A stretch of 64,000 bases of DNA, from assembly GCF_001425745.1 (NCBI RefSeq), contig NZ_LMDF01000006.1, forward strand, positions 254,404 through 318,403, read 5' to 3'. Made by a program: the position numbers and the translations under genes. Positions within the stretch are counted from its first letter, which is position 1. The number at the start of each line of letters is the position of its first letter. Shown one piece after another: positions 55,043 through 64,000 of the stretch. Origin of the DNA: Caulobacter sp. Root343 (lineage in GTDB: Bacteria; Pseudomonadota; Alphaproteobacteria; Caulobacterales; Caulobacteraceae). The notes under the pieces were generated by a model. That model made no database searches. It worked only from the letters and a program-made list of their open reading frames with translations, and was not told the DNA's origin.

Positions 55043-55807
55043 ATGATCGAAGCCATTGTTCTGGACGCGGCCGGCAAGTCGTATGACGGCCAGGCCGTCC
55101 TGGCGCCGACCACGCTGTCGATCGCCAAGGGCCGCTTCGTCGCCCTGGTGGGCGGGTCGGGCGCGGGCAAGACCACGCTCTTGAAGCTGATGAACGGCCT
55201 GTCGACGCCGACCACCGGCCGGGTGCTGGTCGAGGGCGTCGACGTCGCGGCGCGACCAGGACCCGAACTGCGGCGCGGGATCGGCTACGTCTTCCAGGAA
55301 ATCGGCCTCTTCCCGCACATGACCGTGGCCCAGAACATCGGGATCACCCCCAACCTGCTGGGCTGGCCCGAGGGCGAGATCGCCGCCCGGGTCGATGAGC
55401 TGCTGGACCTCGTGGCCCTGCCGCGCGCGGTCGCCGGCCGGGCGCCGTCGGAACTGTCGGGCGGCCAGCGCCAACGGGTCGGCGTGGCCCGGGCCCTGGC
55501 GGCGCGCCCCTCGATCCTGCTGATGGACGAGCCGTTCGGGGCGCTGGACCCGGTCACTCGCGTCGCCCTGGCCGACGACGTCCGCCGCCTGCACGAGGCC
55601 CTGGGCCTGACCACGGTGATGGTCACCCATGACGTTGGCGAGGCTCTGCTCTTGGCCGACGAGGTGGTGGTGATGGCCGGCGGCAAGGTGCTGGCCCACG
55701 CGCCGCCTCGGGACCTGCTGGCGGGCCATCCCGATCCGGTCGTCACCGACTTGATCGCCGCGCCGCGCCGGCAAGCCGAACGTCTCGCGGAGCTGGCCCG
55801 TGGCTGA
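55043..55807 (+). CDS. ABC transporter ATP-binding protein (glycine betaine/choline/osmoprotectant type)
   Basis: 254 aa. Walker A LVGGSGAGKTTLL, Q-loop FQEIGLFPHMTV, signature LSGGQRQRVGVARALA, Walker B ILLMDEPFGALDP, H-loop VMVTHDVGEAL. Resembles the OpuCA/YehX branch, without a CBS domain. It overlaps the permease-binding protein gene by 8 bases. Confidence 0.9.
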   Translation: MIEAIVLDAAGKSYDGQAVLAPTTLSIAKGRFVALVGGSGAGKTTLLKLMNGLSTPTTGRVLVEGVDVAARPGPELRRGIGYVFQEIGLFPHMTVAQNIGITPNLLGWPEGEIAARVDELLDLVALPRAVAGRAPSELSGGQRQRVGVARALAARPSILLMDEPFGALDPVTRVALADDVRRLHEALGLTTVMVTHDVGEALLLADEVVVMAGGKVLAHAPPRDLLAGHPDPVVTDLIAAPRRQAERLAELARG

Positions 55808-57353
55808 CCGTCTTTCCGCCGCGCTCACCGTCTTGCCTGAGCGCCTGGGCTGGCACGTGACCCTGTCGGCCGCCGCCCTGGCCCTGGGCCTGGCCATCGC
55901 CCTGCCGGTGGGCATCGCCGCCGCCCGCAACCCGCGCCTGAAGTGGATCGCCCTGGCCACCGCCGGCCTGGTGCAGACCATTCCCAGCCTGGCCTTGCTG
56001 GCCCTGTTCTATCCGCTGCTGCTGCTGCTCTCGGGCCTGGCGGTGAAGGTGCTGGGCCACGGCTTTCCGGCCCTGGGCTTCCTGCCGTCGCTGCTGGCCC
56101 TGACCCTCTATTCGATGCTGCCGATCCTGCGGAACGCGGCGGCCGGCGTTTCGGGTGTCGACCCGGCCGTGGTCGAGGCGGCGCGGGGCGTCGGCATGAC
56201 CGACCGCCAGCGGCTGTGGCGGGTCGAGCTGCCCCTGGCCGCGCCGGTGATCATGGCCGGCGTGCGCACCGCGGCTGTCTGGACGATCGGCGCGGCGACG
56301 CTCTCGACTCCCGTCGGCCAGACGTCGCTGGGCGACTACATCTTCTCCGGTCTGCAGACCGAGGACTGGGTGGCGGTGCTGGTCGGCTGCGCGGCCTCGG
56401 CGGGCCTGGCCATGGTCGTCGACCAGCTGTTGGGCCTGATCGAGGGCGGTGTGGCGCGGCGCGATCCCCGGCGCCTGTGGGCCGGCGGCGCGGGCCTGGC
56501 GCTGGGCCTGCTGGCGGCGGTGGCCCCCTTGGCCGGCGCGGCGTTGTCGCAAGGGCGGCCAGCCTATGTGATCGGGGCCAAGAACTTCTCCGAGCAATAT
56601 ATCCTGGCCGAGCTGATGGCCGGCCGCCTGGAGGCCGAGGGCGCCAGCGTTCAGCGCCGCGTGAACCTCGGCTCGGCGGTCGCCTATCGCGCCCTCGCGG
56701 CCGGCGAGATCGACGCCTATGTCGACTATTCCGGCACCCTGTGGGCCAACGTCCTGAACCGCCAGGACAACCCCGGCCGCCAGGCGGTGCTGGACGGCCT
56801 GCGGACCGAGCTGAAGCGCCGCGACGGCGTCGTGCTGCTGGCCCCGCTGGGCTTCGAGAATGCCTACGCCCTGGCCATGCGCCGCGACCGCGCCGAGGCC
56901 CTGGGCGTCAAGACCCTGGCCGACCTGGCCGCCAAGGCCCCGGACCTGGTGATGGGCGGCGACCTGGAGTTCTTCTCGCGACCTGAATGGGCGGCAGTGG
57001 TGAAGGCTTATGGCTTGAGCTTCAAGACCAAGCGCCAGTTCCAGCCGACCTTCATGTACCGGGCGCTGGCCAGCGGCGAGGCCGATGTGATCTCGGCCTT
57101 CTCGTCGGACGGACGCATCGCGGCGGACGATCTGGTGCTGCTGGGCGATCCGAAGGGCGCGCTGCCGCCCTACGACGCGGTGATCCTGGTCGCGCCGAAG
57201 CGGGCGGGGGACCGACGGCTGCTGGCGGCGCTGACGCCGCTGGGCGACAGCATCGACGTCAAGGCGATGCAGGCGGCCAACTACGCGGTGGATCGGGATA
57301 CGGGCAAGAAGAGCCCGGCGGAGGCGGCCCAACTCTTGTCATCCCGGCCGTAG
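55800..57353 (+). CDS. ABC permease fused to its osmoprotectant-binding domain
   Basis: 517 aa from GTG 55800. Residues ~10-225 are a permease with about six helices (GLVQTIPSLALLALFYPLL; RVELPLAAPVIMAGVRTAAVWTIGAATL, the EAA-type loop). Then a further helix (~220-245) and an OpuAC-like substrate-binding domain (~250-517: KNFSEQYILAELMAGRLE, DAYVDYSGTLWANVL, EFFSRPEWAAVVKAYGL). This single-polypeptide OpuCB-OpuCC layout is known in some bacteria and puts the binding domain on the periplasmic side. The last residues and stop codon lie in a family C repeat (57337 on). Ligand probably choline, betaine or carnitine. Confidence 0.87.
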   Translation: MADRLSAALTVLPERLGWHVTLSAAALALGLAIALPVGIAAARNPRLKWIALATAGLVQTIPSLALLALFYPLLLLLSGLAVKVLGHGFPALGFLPSLLALTLYSMLPILRNAAAGVSGVDPAVVEAARGVGMTDRQRLWRVELPLAAPVIMAGVRTAAVWTIGAATLSTPVGQTSLGDYIFSGLQTEDWVAVLVGCAASAGLAMVVDQLLGLIEGGVARRDPRRLWAGGAGLALGLLAAVAPLAGAALSQGRPAYVIGAKNFSEQYILAELMAGRLEAEGASVQRRVNLGSAVAYRALAAGEIDAYVDYSGTLWANVLNRQDNPGRQAVLDGLRTELKRRDGVVLLAPLGFENAYALAMRRDRAEALGVKTLADLAAKAPDLVMGGDLEFFSRPEWAAVVKAYGLSFKTKRQFQPTFMYRALASGEADVISAFSSDGRIAADDLVLLGDPKGALPPYDAVILVAPKRAGDRRLLAALTPLGDSIDVKAMQAANYAVDRDTGKKSPAEAAQLLSSRP

Positions 57354-57436
57354 CGAAGCGGAGAGCCGGGACCGCGGCAAGCTCGGCGCTTGGGGCGGTC
57401 CCGGATCGGCGCGCTGCGCGCTTGTCCGGGATGACA
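57337..57436. repeat. Interspersed repeat, family C, copy 2, providing a stop codon
   Basis: 100 bp beginning TGTCATCCCGGCCGTAGCGA and ending GTCCGGGATGACA, matching the copy at 42244-42344. The TAG at 57351-57353 that ends the transporter gene is inside the repeat. It lies between the convergent importer and hutU genes. Confidence 0.9.
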
Positions 57437-57440
57437 GCTG

Positions 57441-59101
<1,661 letters not shown>

Positions 59102-59105
<4 letters not shown>

Positions 59106-59923
59106 GCGGGGCTCCGGGCGAAGGTCAGACAGGCGGAAAGGATGTCCTCCAGCACGGCGCGCAGCGGCTCGGCGCGATCGGCCTGGAAGGGCGTGGGCCA
59201 GGTGTCGGGCGTCGGCGGCTCGGCGGGATCGTCCATGTAGCCGCGGCAGGCCAACTCCATCTGGAGGGCGTGGACGCCCATCGCCGGCCGGCCGTAGTGG
59301 CGCGTCGTCCAGCCGCCCTTGAAGCGGCCGTTGGTGACCCGCGAACGTCCCGAGGCGTCGCAGGCGGCCTCGACCGCCGCGGTCAGGGCGGGGTCGCAGC
59401 TCTGGCCGCTGTTGGTCCCGAGGTTGAACTGCGGCAGCTCGCCGTCGAACAGGCGCGGCACGCGCGAACGGATCGAATGGGCTTCGTACAGCACCACGCG
59501 CGGATGGACGGCGCGCAGGCGGTCGATCTCGGCGCGGAGGGCGGCGTGGTAGGGCTCGAAGTACGTCTCGCGCCGGCGGGCGATTTCGATCTCATCGGGC
59601 GTCTGACCGTCGCGATACAGCGGCTCGCCGTCGAAGGTGGTGGTGGGCGTGAGCTCCGTCGTCGCCTGACCCGGATAGAGCGAGGCGCCCGACGGGTCGC
59701 GATTGACGTCGATGACCGTGCGCGAGATCGCGGTTCGGACGAGCGTGGCGTCCAGGCCCTCGGCGAAGGCGTACAGCCGGTCGACCCACCAGTCGGCGTC
59801 CTTGCGGGCCAGCCAGGGGGAGACGAGGCGAGGTTCGATGTCGGCGGGGATCTCCGTGCCGGTGTGCGGGAGGGAGATGATCAGCGGGGCTTGGCCGGGC
59901 GTGACTTGGAGCCAATCGCTCAT
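59102..59923 (-). CDS. hutG: N-formylglutamate deformylase HutG
   Basis: 273 aa. Pattern [21 protein letters not shown] (zinc ligands), [36 protein letters not shown] and [27 protein letters not shown] match the N-formylglutamate amidohydrolase family. It removes formate from N-formylglutamate, the last step of the five-step pathway that uses HutF. The ATG (59921-59923) is separated from hutH by a family D repeat. Confidence 0.94.
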
Positions 59924-59940
59924 GCTCCAAGCCCTCTGAA

Positions 59941-60074
59941 CTCCGACTTCCCCGGCGAAGGCCGGGGTCCAGATTCAGCCTGAGCGGCTTGAGTGTTCGC
60001 GCCCACAGCCTCGCCAAGATCACGAATGGCCATGGGCTCGATCTGGGCCCCGGCCTTCGCCGGGGAGGTCGGAG
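59941..60074. repeat. Interspersed repeat, family D, copy 2
   Basis: About 134 bp in the gap between hutH and hutG; starts CTCCGACTTCCCCGGCGAAG, ends CTTCGCCGGGGAGGTCGGAG, a clear inverted pair. Similar to 19033-19160. It breaks the otherwise tight hutI-hutH-hutG-hutU unit. Confidence 0.8.
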
Positions 60075-60086
60075 GAAGAAGAGGCA

Positions 60087-61613
60087 CTAAGCCACCCCCG
60101 GCAAATCACCCGCCGCCGCGATCACCGCGCCGCTCCGCACCAGGGCGTTGGCCGCCTCCAGGTCCGGATGGAAATGCCGGTCATCCGTCAGGTGCGGGAC
60201 CTTGCTCCGCGTCAACTTCCGCACCGCCTCCAGCGCCGCGCTCGACCGCAGCGGGGCGTGGAAGTCGCAGCCTTGCGCCGCCGCCAGGAGCTCGATCCCG
60301 ACCACCGCCGTGGCGCTCTCGACCATGCCCATCAGGCGCCGCGCGCCGTGGGCGGCCATCGAGACGTGGTCCTCCTGGTTGGCCGAGGTCGGGATCGAGT
60401 CGACGCTGGCGGGATAGGCCTTCTGCTTGTTCTCCGAGACCAGGGCGGCGGCGGTGACCTGCGGGATCATGAAGCCGGAGTTCAGGCCTGGCTTCGGCGT
60501 CAGGAAGGCGGGCAGGCCGGACAGGGCCGGGTCGACCAGCATGGCGATGCGGCGCTCGGCGATCGAGCCGATTTCACAGACGGCCAGGGCGATCATGTCG
60601 GCGGCGAAGGCCACCGGCTCGGCGTGGAAGTTGCCGCCCGACAGGGCCTCGTCCGTTTCCGGGAAGATCAGCGGATTGTCCGAAACGCCGTTGGCCTCGG
60701 TCTCCAGCGTCGTGGCCGCCTGGCGCAGCACGTCCAGCGCCGCGCCCATCACTTGCGGCTGGCAGCGCAGGCAATAGGGGTCCTGGACCCGCTCGTCCTC
60801 CTTCAGGTGCGAGGCGCGGATCTCGGAGGCCGCCATCAGCTCGCGCAGGGCGGCGGCGGTCTCGATCTGGCCGGCGTGGCGGCGCAGGGCGTGGATGCGC
60901 GGATCGAACGGGGTGTCCGAGCCCTTGGCGGCTTCGGTCGACAGGGCGCCGGTGACCAGGGCCGACTGGAACAGCAGCTCGGCCTCGAACAGGCCGGCCA
61001 GGGCGTTGGCGGTCGAGAACTGGGTGCCGTTCAGCAGGGCCAGGCCTTCCTTCGGGCCCAGGGTCAGGGGCGATAGGCCCGCTTGTTTCAAGGCTTCGGC
61101 GGCCGGCAGCCGCGCAACGCCGACGAAGATCTCGCCGACCCCGATCATGGTCGCGGCCATATGGGCCAGCGGCGCGAGATCGCCCGAGGCGCCAACCGAG
61201 CCCTGGCATGGCACCACCGGCGTCAGGCCTCGGACCAGCATCGCCTCCAGCAGCCGCACCGTCTCGACCCGCACGCCCGACGCGCCTTGGGCCAGGCTGG
61301 CCAGCTTCAGGGCCAGCATCAGGCGGATGACCGGAACCGGCGACGGCTCGCCGACGCCGGCGGCGTGCGACAGGACGATGTTGCGCTGCAGGGTCTCCAG
61401 GTCGGCGTCGCCGATGCGGACGCTGGCCAGTTTCCCGAAGCCGGTGTTGATCCCGTAGACCGGCTCATGGCGGGCCAGGATGCGTTCCACGGCCTTGGCG
61501 CTTTCGGCGATCACCGGCCAGGCGGTCTCGGCTAGGCGCGCCGTCGCGCCGCGATAGATCGCCTTCCACTCGGCCAGCGGGACCGCGCCCGGATTCAGAA
61601 CAAGCTCGGTCAC
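60087..61613 (-). CDS. hutH: Histidine ammonia-lyase HutH
   Basis: 508 aa from GTG 61613, chosen because it overlaps the hutI stop by four bases (GTGA). The MIO-forming Ala-Ser-Gly is in [26 protein letters not shown] and the ILRAGSIGN-like TAVVG part follow. Deaminates histidine to trans-urocanate. The longer open frame to 61787 overlaps hutI and is not used. Confidence 0.96.
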   Translation of the reverse strand: MTELVLNPGAVPLAEWKAIYRGATARLAETAWPVIAESAKAVERILARHEPVYGINTGFGKLASVRIGDADLETLQRNIVLSHAAGVGEPSPVPVIRLMLALKLASLAQGASGVRVETVRLLEAMLVRGLTPVVPCQGSVGASGDLAPLAHMAATMIGVGEIFVGVARLPAAEALKQAGLSPLTLGPKEGLALLNGTQFSTANALAGLFEAELLFQSALVTGALSTEAAKGSDTPFDPRIHALRRHAGQIETAAALRELMAASEIRASHLKEDERVQDPYCLRCQPQVMGAALDVLRQAATTLETEANGVSDNPLIFPETDEALSGGNFHAEPVAFAADMIALAVCEIGSIAERRIAMLVDPALSGLPAFLTPKPGLNSGFMIPQVTAAALVSENKQKAYPASVDSIPTSANQEDHVSMAAHGARRLMGMVESATAVVGIELLAAAQGCDFHAPLRSSAALEAVRKLTRSKVPHLTDDRHFHPDLEAANALVRSGAVIAAAGDLPGVA

Positions 61614-62815
61614 TGGCCTCTCCACACGCGCGCATGGAGCGGATTGAAGCCCATGCGATAGACAAGTTCGGCGGGACGCTCGATGTCCCAAATGGCGAGA
61701 TCGCAGGCCTTGCCGGCCTCCAGCGTCCCGCGATCGTTCAACAGGTCCAGGGCCCGCGCGGCCTCGCGCGTGACGCCGGCCAGACACTCCTCGACCGTCA
61801 TCCGGAACAGGGTGGCGGCCATGTTCATGACCAGCAGCGGCGAGGTCAGGGGCGAGGTGCCGGGATTGCAGTCGGTGGCCAGGGCCATCGGCACGCCGGC
61901 TTCCCGCAGCGCCGCGATCGGCGGGACCTTGGTCTCGCGGGTGAAGTAGTAGGCGCCGGGCAGCAGGGTCGCGACCGTGCGCGAGGCGGCCATGGCGGCG
62001 ACCCCGGCCGCGTCGAGGTGCTCCAGGTGGTCGGCCGACAGGGCGTCGAACTCGACCGCCAGCGCCGCGCCGGAGAGGTTCGACAGCTGCTCGGCGTGCA
62101 GCTTGACCGGCAGGCCGTGGTCACGGGCGGCCTCGAACACCCGGCGTATCTGGGCAGGGGAGAAGCCGATCCCCTCGCAGAAGCCGTCGACCGCGTCGGC
62201 CAGGCCGCGCGCGGCGATGGCGGGGATCATCTTCTCGCAGACCAGGTCGACATAGCCGTCCGGATCGTCGCGATATTCGGGCGGCAGGGCGTGGGCCCCG
62301 AGGAAGGTCGTGCTGACGCCGACGCGGCGGATCTCGCCCAGCGTCCGGGCGGCGCGCAGGCTCTTGGTCTCGTCGTCCAGCGACAGGCCGTAGCCGGACT
62401 TGATCTCGACCGTGGTGACGCCCTTGGCGATCAGGGCGTCGAGGCGGGGCAGGGCGGCGGCGACCAGCTCCTCTTCCGACGCGGCGCGGGTGGCGCGCAT
62501 GGTCGAGACGATGCCGCCGCCGGACCGAGCGATCTCCTCGTAGGACGCCCCGGCCAGGCGCAGCTCGAACTCGTGGGCGCGGTCGCCGGCGAACACGAGG
62601 TGAGTGTGCGGGTCGATCAGGCCGGGGGTGATCCAGCGGCCTTCCAGGTCGATGACCTCGGCGGCCTCAAAGACCGGCGCCTCGGCGGTGGGACCGGCAT
62701 AGGCGATGCGGCCGTCCAGGCTGGCGACGACGCCGTTCTCGACGACGCCCAGCCCCTCGCGGTCCGGGGCGAGCGTGGCGAGACGGGCGTTGATCCACAC
62801 CCGATCACAGCGCAT
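61610..62815 (-). CDS. hutI: Imidazolonepropionase HutI
   Basis: 401 aa from ATG 62815, with GGGAGGC upstream; the frame is open to 62833. Amidohydrolase fold with metal motif [15 protein letters not shown] (HxH), [20 protein letters not shown] and [12 protein letters not shown]. Opens the imidazolone ring to N-formimino-L-glutamate. First gene of the minus-strand hut unit. Confidence 0.96.
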   Translation of the reverse strand: MRCDRVWINARLATLAPDREGLGVVENGVVASLDGRIAYAGPTAEAPVFEAAEVIDLEGRWITPGLIDPHTHLVFAGDRAHEFELRLAGASYEEIARSGGGIVSTMRATRAASEEELVAAALPRLDALIAKGVTTVEIKSGYGLSLDDETKSLRAARTLGEIRRVGVSTTFLGAHALPPEYRDDPDGYVDLVCEKMIPAIAARGLADAVDGFCEGIGFSPAQIRRVFEAARDHGLPVKLHAEQLSNLSGAALAVEFDALSADHLEHLDAAGVAAMAASRTVATLLPGAYYFTRETKVPPIAALREAGVPMALATDCNPGTSPLTSPLLVMNMAATLFRMTVEECLAGVTREAARALDLLNDRGTLEAGKACDLAIWDIERPAELVYRMGFNPLHARVWRGQ

Positions 62816-62859
62816 GAGCCTGCCTCCCGACACATGGGCCGACCCTTGCGGCCCGTTTC

Positions 62860-62877
62860 AATATGTATAGACATATT
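62860..62877. promoter_or_regulatory. Palindromic operator between hutI and hutF, likely HutC site
   Basis: AATATGT-ATAG-ACATATT, 7-bp perfect arms, in the AT-rich part of the 84-bp divergent spacer. HutC (GntR family) operators contain TGTATA-type palindromes of this design. hutC itself is not in the window. Confidence 0.75.
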
Positions 62878-62899
62878 TGCGAACGATGAGGCTTGTCCA

Positions 62900-64000
62900 G
62901 TGACCGACACGCAGAATCCGGCTGAAGCCTCGACGGTGGTCTGGTGCGAGAGCGCGATGCTGGCCGACGGCTGGGCGCGCGGCGTGAGGTTCACGATCAC
63001 CGACGGCCGCATCGCCCGGATCGACACTGACACCAGCGCCGGCGACGCTCTCCGCCTCGGTCCGGCCTTGCCGGGTCTGGGCAATGTCCACAGCCACGCC
63101 TTCCAGCGCGCCATGGCCGGTCTAGCCGAGACGCGCGGCGACACCGGCGACAACTTCTGGACCTGGCGCGAGGTCATGTACCGCTTCCTGGAGCGGTTGG
63201 ATCCCGACATGGTCCAGGCCATCGCCGCCATGGGCCAGATGGAGATGCTGGAGGGCGGCTTCACGCGGGTGGGCGAGTTCCACTACCTGCACCACGCGCC
63301 CGACGGCGGCGCCTACGACAACCCGGCCGAGATGGCGGCGCGGATCGCGGCCGCCGCCGAGGAGACGGGCATCGGCTTGACCCTGCTGCCGGTGTTCTAC
63401 GCCCACGCCAACTTCGGCGGCCTGCCGCCCACCGACGGCCAGAAGCGCTTCATCCACGGTGTCGACGCCTTCGCGCGGTTGGTCGAAGCCTGTCGAGGCA
63501 CCGTCGCGGCGCTGCCCGAGGCGGTGGTCGGGATCGCTCCCCACAGCCTGCGCGCGGTTACCGCCGAGGAGCTGGACGCGATCCTGCCCTTGGCCGCCGG
63601 CGGGCCGATCCACATCCACGTGGCCGAACAGACCAAGGAGGTCGACGACTGCCTGGCCGCCACCGGCCAGCGTCCGGTCCGCTGGCTGATGAACCATGCC
63701 GAGGTCGACAAGCAGTGGTGCCTGATCCACGCCACCCACATCAACGCCACCGAGACCGAGCGCCTGGCCAAGAGCGGCGCGACGGCCGGCCTCTGCCCGG
63801 TGACCGAAGCCAACCTCGGCGACGGGATCTTTCCGACCCCCGACTACCTGGCCGCTGGCGGAGCCTTCGGAATCGGCACCGACTCCAACATCCTGATCAG
63901 CGCCGCCGAGGAGCTGCGGACCCTGGAATACGCCCAGCGCCTGACCCGCCGGGCCCGCAACGTGCTGGCGGGCGGCCCGCGCCGCGCGACCGGCGGCGAC
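62900..64000 (+). CDS. hutF: Formimidoylglutamate deiminase HutF (3' truncated by window)
   Basis: 367 codons from GTG 62900 to the window end, no stop yet; no earlier start is in frame. Amidohydrolase fold: GNVHSHAFQRAMAGLAETRG (HxH metal motif), FWTWREVMYRFLERLDPD, HYLHHAPDGGAYDNP, GIAPHSLRAVT, HIHVAEQTKEVDDC, CPVTEANLGDGIFP, GTDSNI. HutF converts formimino-glutamate to N-formylglutamate plus ammonia. With HutG it makes the five-step pathway. Divergent from hutI. Confidence 0.95.
   Translation, partial: MTDTQNPAEASTVVWCESAMLADGWARGVRFTITDGRIARIDTDTSAGDALRLGPALPGLGNVHSHAFQRAMAGLAETRGDTGDNFWTWREVMYRFLERLDPDMVQAIAAMGQMEMLEGGFTRVGEFHYLHHAPDGGAYDNPAEMAARIAAAAEETGIGLTLLPVFYAHANFGGLPPTDGQKRFIHGVDAFARLVEACRGTVAALPEAVVGIAPHSLRAVTAEELDAILPLAAGGPIHIHVAEQTKEVDDCLAATGQRPVRWLMNHAEVDKQWCLIHATHINATETERLAKSGATAGLCPVTEANLGDGIFPTPDYLAAGGAFGIGTDSNILISAAEELRTLEYAQRLTRRARNVLAGGPRRATGGD

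Overview
The window is GC-rich, densely coded alphaproteobacterial chromosome. Its gene content and order point to Caulobacter or a very close relative. Markers are the fliF-fliG-flbE-fliN-flbD order followed by flhA, two MucR/Ros regulators, a CtrA-type box (TTAA-N7-TTAAC) in front of flagellar genes, a dense cluster of CcrM-type GANTC sites, two promoters of the alphaproteobacterial EcfG/sigmaT type (GGAAC-N16/17-CGTT), a TonB-dependent receptor of the carboxypeptidase-regulatory type and a five-step histidine utilisation locus. I see no rRNA, insertion sequence, prophage or CRISPR array.

Layout. 1-5846: early flagellar operon (MS-ring end, switch proteins, FliH/FlbE, sigma54 activator FlbD) and export gate FlhA. 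5.9-15.8 kb: a sigmaT-type promoter with a secreted PRC-barrel-like protein, a DUF4282 membrane protein, the ohrR-ohr peroxide module, a J-domain protein, pdxH, a VOC protein divergent from an XRE regulator with twin palindromic operators, a TetR regulator, a kinase/ATPase fusion and a hybrid histidine kinase. 16-20.7 kb: an acyl-CoA ligase fused to a membrane DUF1499 module, an MBL hydrolase, a small lipoprotein and a DUF442 protein. 21.3-27 kb: TonB-dependent receptor and SppA. 27.2-28.5 kb: tRNA-Pro, tRNA-Gln and the first mucR. 28.7-37.4 kb: second hybrid kinase, GNAT, oligopeptidase B, a trypsin-like protease without signal peptide, a sigmaT-driven csbD, and a second XRE regulator beside a hydrolase, OsmC and DUF1272 proteins. 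37.4-45.2 kb: an inverted-repeat element with covarying hairpins, MaoC, an adhesin-E-like protein, MntH, and a lipid/alcohol catabolism group (acyl-CoA ligase, GMC oxidoreductase, enoyl-CoA hydratase). 45.4-49 kb: DUF2336, second mucR, a PAS protein behind six GANTC sites, and a winged-helix plus twin small membrane protein operon. 49.1-52.5 kb: rbsK, fliOP and the divergent flgBC-fliE. 52.5-57.4 kb: a GH2 glycosidase and an osmoprotectant-type ABC importer. 57.4-64 kb: hutU-hutG-hutH-hutI and the divergent, truncated hutF.

How the parts fit together. The flagellar genes at both ends of the first 52 kb build the basal body and its export apparatus. CtrA, MucR and CcrM methylation form one cell-cycle circuit in Caulobacter, and signs of all three are present here. 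Stress functions (Ohr, OsmC, CsbD, SppA, sigmaT targets) are scattered between them. The intergenic spaces hold several families of palindromic interspersed repeats. At least four families have two or more copies in this window, and one copy supplies the stop codon of a transporter gene. The most unusual items are the ligase-DUF1499 fusion, the covarying hairpin element at 37452-37594, the GANTC cluster at 47399-47503, and the twin-palindrome operator at 10728-10766.
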